Shown here: positions 6,384 to 11,545 of the stretch, piece by piece
Position numbering within the stretch: position 1 is the stretch's first letter
Layout: the number at the start of each line of letters is the position of its first letter
Source: JBCDCU01 sp039180865
Lineage (GTDB): Bacteria; Pseudomonadota; Alphaproteobacteria; Rhizobiales; JACESI01
Direction of reading: 5' to 3'
NCBI GenBank assembly: GCA_039180865.1
Contig: JBCDCZ010000099.1
Span: forward strand, 1 to 14,450
DNA: 14,450 bases
Notes under the pieces: model-generated
Database searches by the model: none
What the model saw: the letters and a program-made list of their open reading frames with translations, nothing else
What the model was told of the DNA's origin: nothing
Position numbers and translations under genes: made by a program

Positions 6384-7337
6384 ATGATGTTTACCGCCTT
6401 TAAGATCGGTTCAATCGGTGTTCTCCTATTTGTTGTGTCTGCTTGCGCGACATTGCCGCGCGAGGAGCTGGCGATTTACGCCGACAGTGTTTCAAACACC
6501 AAGACCGCCGGTGATCTGATCCTGGATGAAGTCTCCGCCGTCATTTCAACCAGCGGGGCGACACGGCAACCCTCCTGCGAGCGCAATTCGCAAGGTTATC
6601 GTCCGTGCTTCAGGGTTGAGTTTGCGCTGGGCGATCTCAACGCCCGGGTCGACGAGCATCCGGATATCCAGATCCGCCGCCTGTCCCTCGTCGTGCTCAG
6701 GACCTACAGCCAGATTCTCCTCGATATTTCAGAGGGGCGGCCCGCTGCCGTCATCGAACAGAGAGGCCAGGAGCTTTCAGAACTGACGTCGCTTCTCACG
6801 ACCCTTCTTGCCGGTACCGGGGTCGGGTTTGCGAGCCTTCCGGTAAGCGGGGCGGTTGAGATTGCAAAACGTCTTGCAGAGGCAGCGATTGAGACCGGCG
6901 CCAGGCGCTCTGTTCTGATCCTCGAACCGGATATTCGCTCGCTCATCAAACTGATGATCGATGACACGCCGACGCTCTATAAGATCTATGTCTCCCAGTT
7001 TATCGGCTCGGTGCGGCAAACGACGATTGCTTTAAACCGGGCCCGTATCAATGGTAATGTGGCAGAACAGGAGAGACTCCAGCGCAAGCTCGACAATCTC
7101 CGCAGCCCGGGTGGCAATGCCGCAAAGGCAAATCTCTTTGAGGAAGCCCTGACCGATTATGTCAAGCTTCTGGACAACACCGACAAGGCGCTTGTCTCCT
7201 TGCGGAAATCGATCACGAACGAAGATGCGAGCCTCTTCAGGCAAAGCGCGGAATTCATTCGCCGAGCAACGGAAACGCGGCTTTTGCTTGAAAGCATTAC
7301 GAGGGATTTGAGGGATTTAAGAGAAGAAGATCGTTGA
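6384..7337 (+). CDS. Lipoprotein of unknown family
   Basis: This is a 317-residue protein. A short hydrophobic signal (residues 8-20) ends in the lipobox VSAC with Cys21 as the lipid-modified residue; Ala at +2 suggests the outer membrane. The mature part has a Cys65-Cys75 pair that could form a disulfide, a small-residue stretch (LLAGTGVGFASLPVSGA, about 141-157), and long charged helices from about 190 to the end that may form a coiled-coil bundle. I do not recognise the family. The upstream GCGGAA is only a weak ribosome site. The hydrolase gene begins 12 bases after the stop, so the two are almost certainly cotranscribed. A role in anchoring or controlling the hydrolase is inference. Confidence 0.75.
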   Translation: MMFTAFKIGSIGVLLFVVSACATLPREELAIYADSVSNTKTAGDLILDEVSAVISTSGATRQPSCERNSQGYRPCFRVEFALGDLNARVDEHPDIQIRRLSLVVLRTYSQILLDISEGRPAAVIEQRGQELSELTSLLTTLLAGTGVGFASLPVSGAVEIAKRLAEAAIETGARRSVLILEPDIRSLIKLMIDDTPTLYKIYVSQFIGSVRQTTIALNRARINGNVAEQERLQRKLDNLRSPGGNAAKANLFEEALTDYVKLLDNTDKALVSLRKSITNEDASLFRQSAEFIRRATETRLLLESITRDLRDLREEDR

Positions 7338-7349
7338 TCGGGGCCTGAA

Positions 7350-8855
7350 ATGTCAGATTTCACGTATGACGAAGATCACTTCATAGACCTTGCGTCAAAA
7401 GCAACGACCCTGGAAGAGCTTGATATTATCGATAAGCTCTGGATTGAAGCCGAAGAAGCCATGAGACTGGCCGCACTCAAGGATTTGCGGGCGCACTCAA
7501 TCGCAATGCTTGACGTGGTGGGCCGCATGATCGGCCATATTGAGCATCTCGGCAGGACGCTCTCGTTTTCCGGTTCCCCCGTCATCAAAGAGCTGAAGGA
7601 GGAAATGGGGCGCCTACACGCTGAACTCCACACATCCGGAGAGAACGGACAGGCCGACGATCCCGCGACCCCCGATCCCGGCAGCGACAAGGACGATGTC
7701 GACGACAGCACAACGGTTCCGATTGAGCCGGCCGACATACTGGATGTGCAATCGCCGATTAATTCGCGCAAATATTCCGATCTTGCGGACGAATATGTGA
7801 AATTCTTCAATGGCGCCGGTATCCGTCCGTCGCATGCGGCAAAGGTAAAAAAGATGGCCGATACGGCCTTCAGTCACAGGGCGCGCTATCAGGCGATTGG
7901 GAGTCCGCTTGGCATTCCATGGTGGTTCATTGCCGGGCTCCACCAAATGGAATCGACCTATAATTTCGAACGCCATCTTCATAACGGCGACCGGTTGACG
8001 GCGCGCACAACACGGGTTCCTGCCGGAAGACCGTCCGGCTCGCCGCCGTTCACCTTTGAGGAAAGTGCTGAAGATGCGCTGCGCCAAAAAGGCTTTCACG
8101 AGGAGACGGACTGGTCGCTCCCGCGCGCGCTGTTCCGGTTTGAGCGCTATAACGGATTTGGCTACAGGCCGCGCTCCGTCGCGTCACCCTATCTCTGGGG
8201 TTTCACGACCCTTTACGGGCGCGGCAAATTCGTCGCCGACGGGGTTTTCGACGGCAATGCCGTCACGAAACAATGCGGTGTCGGCGCGCTCTTGCGGCAA
8301 CTTGCAAACGATCAGCGCATCAAATTGGTCTCCAACCAGTTCGCCGATATTGAAGACCCCGATCCGCTCGATCCGGGCACCGATATCAATCAGGATCCCG
8401 ATGCGGCGCCGGGCCATCCGTTCGAAGCCTTCTGGCAGGCCAATCTCTCCGATATCCGGCATTTTTCCTGGAAGGAATTTCTCTTCAAGGGCGCGTCGAA
8501 TTCCGTTCATCGAAACAACACCGATCCGCCCAATCGGCTCTTTGAAAAAGCCATCACGCTGGCGCGTGTGCTGGATGAAATCCGCGAACGGATAGGCGGG
8601 CGGATCAGCCTCACAAGCGTTTACCGCTCGCCCGATTATAATCAGTCGATCGGAGGGGCGAGCGGCAGCCGTCACAAGGAATTCGACGCTGCCGATTTCA
8701 AGGTGATCGATTCCGGCCATGGCAATACCGGCGACTGGGCAGCCGTCGCGAGACAATTGCGGAGCGAAGGGCTCTTCGAGGGCGGCATTGGCATCTATAA
8801 TTCGTTTGTTCACGTCGACACGCGCGGTCACCGCGCGGATTGGGACAAACGGTGA
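7350..8855 (+). CDS. Two-domain peptidoglycan hydrolase: lysozyme-like plus M15 peptidase
   Basis: This is a 501-residue protein. Residues 1-95 are helical and charged; 97-125 form an acidic Asp/Pro linker. Residues about 140-320 form a lysozyme-like domain with GIPWWFIAGLHQMES (188-202, Glu201 the likely catalytic acid), HLHNGDRLTART (209-220), RYNGFGY (266-272) and KQCGVGALL. After a second Asp/Pro linker (334-354), residues 358-501 form an M15A-type zinc peptidase: VYRSPDYN (424-431), SRHKEFDAADF (440-450, ligands His442 and Asp449) and FVHVDTRG (486-493, His488). It should cut both glycan and peptide parts of murein. No signal peptide is present, so export or lysis-dependent release is needed. 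It follows the lipoprotein gene by 12 bases, with GGGG near the start. Confidence 0.8.
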   Translation: MSDFTYDEDHFIDLASKATTLEELDIIDKLWIEAEEAMRLAALKDLRAHSIAMLDVVGRMIGHIEHLGRTLSFSGSPVIKELKEEMGRLHAELHTSGENGQADDPATPDPGSDKDDVDDSTTVPIEPADILDVQSPINSRKYSDLADEYVKFFNGAGIRPSHAAKVKKMADTAFSHRARYQAIGSPLGIPWWFIAGLHQMESTYNFERHLHNGDRLTARTTRVPAGRPSGSPPFTFEESAEDALRQKGFHEETDWSLPRALFRFERYNGFGYRPRSVASPYLWGFTTLYGRGKFVADGVFDGNAVTKQCGVGALLRQLANDQRIKLVSNQFADIEDPDPLDPGTDINQDPDAAPGHPFEAFWQANLSDIRHFSWKEFLFKGASNSVHRNNTDPPNRLFEKAITLARVLDEIRERIGGRISLTSVYRSPDYNQSIGGASGSRHKEFDAADFKVIDSGHGNTGDWAAVARQLRSEGLFEGGIGIYNSFVHVDTRGHRADWDKR

Positions 8856-8892
8856 GGGGAGTTTGCGGGTGAGGTAGGGGCTTTTGTCTCTG

Positions 8893-8926
8893 CGATACGC
8901 CCGCCTACCGGGCATCGGGTCGTTTT
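8893..8926 (+). terminator. Terminator-like hairpin after the hydrolase operon
   Basis: CGAT (8893-8896) and GCCCG (8899-8903) pair with CGGGC (8909-8913) and ATCG (8914-8917), leaving a 2-base bulge and a 5-base loop. A short TTTT follows at 8923-8926 after a gap, so termination would be imperfect. It lies 38 bases after the hydrolase stop and touches the P-loop remnant. Confidence 0.45.
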
Positions 8927-8989
8927 ACCGACACCCACCGGTCCGCTGATCATCAGGACGGGGACACTTTCAGGTGTACTCACGATCAT
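8918..8989 (-). pseudogene. 5' remnant of a P-loop ATPase/kinase gene
   Basis: Reading the minus strand from an ATG at 8989 gives MIVSTPESVPVLMISGPVGV then GKTT. This is a hydrophobic strand followed by a textbook Walker A motif, as at the start of small AAA/kinase-type ATPases. The similarity ends exactly where the terminator-like hairpin begins (8917); the frame then runs on without motif into the antisense of the hydrolase gene and stops near 8836. So only about 24 codons of a once longer gene survive, or the match is chance. The motif and its placement at the very N-terminus favour a genuine remnant. Confidence 0.5.
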
Positions 8990-9047
8990 TCTCAAGAGAT
9001 ACGCTGGCTCGAATTCCAGCCGTTGTGCTGTTTAACCATACCTGGGG

Positions 9048-9070
9048 CCCATTTCGGAATGGGACGAAAT
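9048..9070. repeat. Two overlapping small palindromes
   Basis: CCCATT (9048-9053) pairs with AATGGG (9058-9063) over a TCGG loop, while ATTTCG (9051-9056) pairs with CGAAAT (9065-9070). They overlap, so only one can form at a time. They lie about 95 bases before the orphan gene. They could be operator sites or a weak terminator. Confidence 0.3.
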
Positions 9071-9163
9071 CCTACGCTAAGAGATTTTCGGCCATCTGTT
9101 CAAAAAACACCGTGATGGCAATTGTGAAACAATGGTTCGGCACAGAAAAGCAGAGTGTTTCGA

Positions 9164-9907
9164 ATGCGTGATATAACCGCAAAAGAACTCGTCGTGATAC
9201 ATGTCGAGATCGGGCGATCAACAATCGACTGGGATTTCGGCAAACAACTTCTTGAGCTTTTCTGTAATCATGACAAGCGCCTTGTTCCGCAAAGCTTGAG
9301 TATATGGAGCGAGAAGATCGCGGATTTCTCTGAGGTCGATGACGCTAGGCCACATTGGGCGGGTGTTGGCCAAATACGAGCCAACGGTTCCCTTTCTGAG
9401 TTTCATGTTGGCATAGGTTGGCACCGTAAGTTGACCACAAGGTACCAAGCGGAAATCCAGCATGAGAGCCGCGACAATCGCGGGCATCTGATACCGGCCA
9501 CGCTGTCTGTCTACGCTAAGCCTCACAAAGCAATCGACTGGGGTACTTTTGCAAACCGGATATACGAACTCACAGAAGCCCAATATGGCTTCGTGCACAT
9601 GTACCGTGATGCGCACCTGAGGGCGGACCTTTCCGAGGCACGGGAAGCGACTTGGATAACTGGCCAAAGAACCTCAACCTGTATTCCCCAGCTCGGCTGG
9701 TCGACGTTCTTAGGTGCGCCTTATGCCGAATTTATTCCGAACACGTTGGAGAGATGCGACCAAGCCATGGTTCAAGAAATTGGATCAGGAATAGCTATTA
9801 CCTTGACCAATAGCATTATGGATGTCTCAGAGATGTATGAGGACTTCGATACAAAGCGATCAAAAATGAAGGCTCTCTTCCCTGAAAACTTCTTCGAAAT
9901 TCCTTAG
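9164..9907 (+). CDS. Orphan hypothetical protein, possibly immunity-like
   Basis: This is a 247-residue soluble protein from the ATG at 9164 (a GTG at 9155 would add three residues). There is no signal peptide or membrane helix. It is rich in Trp, with features such as STIDWDFGKQLLELF, HWAGVGQIRANG, AIDWGTFANRIYELTEAQYG and STCIPQLGWSTFLGAPYAEF. The general layout (an alpha+beta protein with a late LGW-F-G segment and a start like MRDITAKEL) reminds me of polymorphic-toxin immunity proteins of the Imm52 or DUF3396 kind, but I cannot confirm either. Its codon and base use is visibly more A/T-rich than the neighbours, suggesting separate acquisition. No toxin gene is adjacent, so it may be an orphan immunity gene or something unrelated. 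Confidence 0.6.
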   Translation: MRDITAKELVVIHVEIGRSTIDWDFGKQLLELFCNHDKRLVPQSLSIWSEKIADFSEVDDARPHWAGVGQIRANGSLSEFHVGIGWHRKLTTRYQAEIQHESRDNRGHLIPATLSVYAKPHKAIDWGTFANRIYELTEAQYGFVHMYRDAHLRADLSEAREATWITGQRTSTCIPQLGWSTFLGAPYAEFIPNTLERCDQAMVQEIGSGIAITLTNSIMDVSEMYEDFDTKRSKMKALFPENFFEIP

Positions 9908-9956
9908 CGAAGGATTCCGCCCCTATCCGCAACTGACCCCTACCTCGATACTCCTC

Positions 9957-9977
9957 ATCAAACCGCCTTGTGGGCGG
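9957..9977 (-). terminator. Weak terminator candidate for the HxlR gene
   Basis: On the minus strand, CCGCC-cacaa-GGCGG (9977-9963) is followed by TTTGAT, 12 bases after the HxlR stop. The arms are only 5 bases and the T-run is short. On the plus strand it also lies after the orphan gene, so it could serve both convergent genes. Confidence 0.35.
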
Positions 9978-9988
9978 ACATCGCTCGC

Positions 9989-10435
9989 TCAGAGCTCACC
10001 GTTAATCCTGTCATATTCGGCCCGGGCGCGGGCAACCTGCTCACGGTGGTCGTCAGCCCAGCGGGCGAGTGGGGCCAATTGGGCCACGAGCGAACGCCCA
10101 AGATCGGTCAGCTCATAGTCAACACGCGGCGGGATTGAGGGGGTTACCTCGCGCGTCACATATCCGTCCCGTTCAAGCTTGCGCAGCGTTTGTGTCAGCA
10201 TCCGTTGCGAGACATCAGGCACCAGGCGCTTGATTTCCGAAAACCGCTGTCGCCTCGCCTTGAGTCCGGCGAGGATCAGGACCGTCCATTTGTCGGCAAT
10301 CCCTTTAAGAACATGGCGAACCGGGCAAATCTCGGGATCGTATTCTCCGTGATAAAGGCCGTCGAGATAATCATCCGGCCAAACGCGGTCGGTTCCCTCA
10401 AGGGAACTCGGTTTGGAAAAAGTGCCGTCTTCCAC
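9989..10435 (-). CDS. HxlR (DUF24) family transcriptional regulator, redox-sensing type
   Basis: From a GTG at 10435 this gives 148 residues. After an N-terminal extension comes CPVRHVLKGIADKW (37-50), then ILAGLKARRQRFSEIKRLV, the recognition region VSQRMLTQTLRKLERDG, and the wing VPPR-like segment PPRVDYELTDLG, the standard HxlR winged helix. Cys37 is the only cysteine and occupies the conserved N-terminal position used as a thiol switch in YodB and QorR. The reading frame is open further up to an ATG at 10522, but that start would overlap the divergent enzyme gene and the palindromes, while GTG at 10435 has a good GAGGGA site 7 bases away. It is divergent from a quinone-reductase-like gene, the same arrangement as qorR-qor2, so control of that gene and itself is likely. 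Confidence 0.88.
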   Translation of the reverse strand: MEDGTFSKPSSLEGTDRVWPDDYLDGLYHGEYDPEICPVRHVLKGIADKWTVLILAGLKARRQRFSEIKRLVPDVSQRMLTQTLRKLERDGYVTREVTPSIPPRVDYELTDLGRSLVAQLAPLARWADDHREQVARARAEYDRINGEL

Positions 10436-10442
10436 TGGTTCG

Positions 10443-10450
10443 TCCCTCTC
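10443..10450 (-). promoter_or_regulatory. Ribosome site that sets the HxlR start
   Basis: On the minus strand GAGAGGGA (10450-10443) precedes GTG 10435 with a 7-base spacer. No such site precedes the longer ATG start at 10522, so I chose the GTG start. Confidence 0.6.
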
Positions 10451-10458
10451 ACTAGATG

Positions 10459-10495
10459 TGGTCTCAAACAGTAACCGAGTGCCACTCTGAGACCA
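10459..10495. promoter_or_regulatory. Nested palindromic operator candidate between HxlR and oxidoreductase genes
   Basis: TGGTCTCA (10459-10466) and TGAGACCA (10488-10495) are perfect 8-base inverted arms 21 bases apart. Inside them lies GAGTG-C-CACTC (10477-10487), a perfect 5-base palindrome. The element fills the 74-base gap between the two divergent starts and ends just before the AGAAGGA ribosome site of the enzyme gene. Binding by the neighbouring HxlR protein is the obvious reading, but it is inference. Confidence 0.55.
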
Positions 10496-10509
10496 AGAAG
10501 GATGCCAAT

Positions 10510-11532
10510 ATGAAAGCTGCAATCATCACCGGGTTCGGATTGCCGTCTGTTTTTAAAACCACTGACATGCCCAAGCCAGATCCCAAAAAGGACGAACTTT
10601 TGATCCGCATCGAGGCAGCGGGTCTGAACCGTCTCGATCATTATATCCGCGAGGGCGGTGTGAACCCCGGTCTTGGATTTCCCCATATCCTTGGCTCGGA
10701 TGCTGTCGGGATTGTCGAGGATGCCGGTGAGGATGTCTCGGGATTTGCTGTTGGAGATCGCGTCATCCCGATGCCCGGTTATCCGACGGACCCGCGCGAC
10801 CCGGCCAGTGACGTTCTCTCCCTGTCTCCCTCCTATGCCATCCGTGGCCTGGTTGAACATGGCACCTATGCTGAATACATGACCGTGCCCGCCCGCTGGA
10901 CGTTGAAAGCCCCGGAGGATCTGTCGTCTTTCGATCTTGCAACCCTTCCAATGGCCCTCGTCACTGCCGTCCGGGCAGTCAAGGTCGTGGGCGCGGTCAA
11001 GGCGGGTGACACGGTTCTGGTCCAGGCGGGTGCATCGGGCACGGGTTCGTTCCTGGTGCAGGTTGCAAAAGCGCTCGGCGCAAGGGTCGCGGCAAGTGTG
11101 CGATCTGAGCACAAGCGCGCCTTTGTCGAAGATCTCGGTGCCGATCTGGTCATAGGAACGGATGACGGTTCGCTCGAGACGCTGAAGGACTGGTCGGATG
11201 GCGGTGTGGATGTTGCGATTGATAATCTCGGCGGTCCAAGCCTAGCACGCTCCGTGGATGCCGTCCGGCCCCTCGGCCTGACGGTGCTGATGGGAAATGT
11301 GCTGGGGCTTGAGGCGACGCTTCCGGTCCGCAGCGTCTTCTTCCCGCAAAAACGAATTGCCGGAACGCTCATGGGCGGTGTTGAGGATCTCACATGGGGC
11401 CTCAAACAGGTTCAGGCCGGAACCATCAAACCGACCCTTGATCAGACGTTCTCGCTCGATGAAGCGGAAGCGGCTCATACGCGGCTTGCCGCTGGCGATG
11501 CCCTCGGCAACATCGTGTTTGAGGTCGCTTGA
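10510..11532 (+). CDS. Quinone oxidoreductase-like MDR-family enzyme (NADPH-dependent)
   Basis: This is a 340-residue medium-chain dehydrogenase/reductase. The N-terminal GroES-like domain (about 1-125) contains EAAGLNRLDHYIREG and LGSDAVGIV; the nucleotide domain carries the AxxGxxG-type loop QAGASGTGS (172-180), then VAASVRSEHKR and the DNLGG segment. The protein has no cysteine at all, so neither catalytic nor structural zinc can be bound through Cys, placing it with zinc-free quinone/enoyl reductases. The start MKAAIITGFG is the family norm, with AGAAGGA-like AAGAAGGA 8 bases before it; an in-frame upstream ATG (10456) lies inside the operator and is unlikely. It is divergent from the HxlR gene and convergent, 13 bases apart, with the lipase-protease gene. 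Confidence 0.88.
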   Translation: MKAAIITGFGLPSVFKTTDMPKPDPKKDELLIRIEAAGLNRLDHYIREGGVNPGLGFPHILGSDAVGIVEDAGEDVSGFAVGDRVIPMPGYPTDPRDPASDVLSLSPSYAIRGLVEHGTYAEYMTVPARWTLKAPEDLSSFDLATLPMALVTAVRAVKVVGAVKAGDTVLVQAGASGTGSFLVQVAKALGARVAASVRSEHKRAFVEDLGADLVIGTDDGSLETLKDWSDGGVDVAIDNLGGPSLARSVDAVRPLGLTVLMGNVLGLEATLPVRSVFFPQKRIAGTLMGGVEDLTWGLKQVQAGTIKPTLDQTFSLDEAEAAHTRLAAGDALGNIVFEVA

Positions 11533-11545
11533 TTGCCTCCAATCC

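Noticed and set aside
8974..9171. 65-codon plus-strand frame (GTG start) overlapping the orphan gene start by a few bases
   Set aside because: It has no good ribosome site or known motif and lies opposite the P-loop remnant. The overlap with the next start could mean coupling, but the evidence is too thin.
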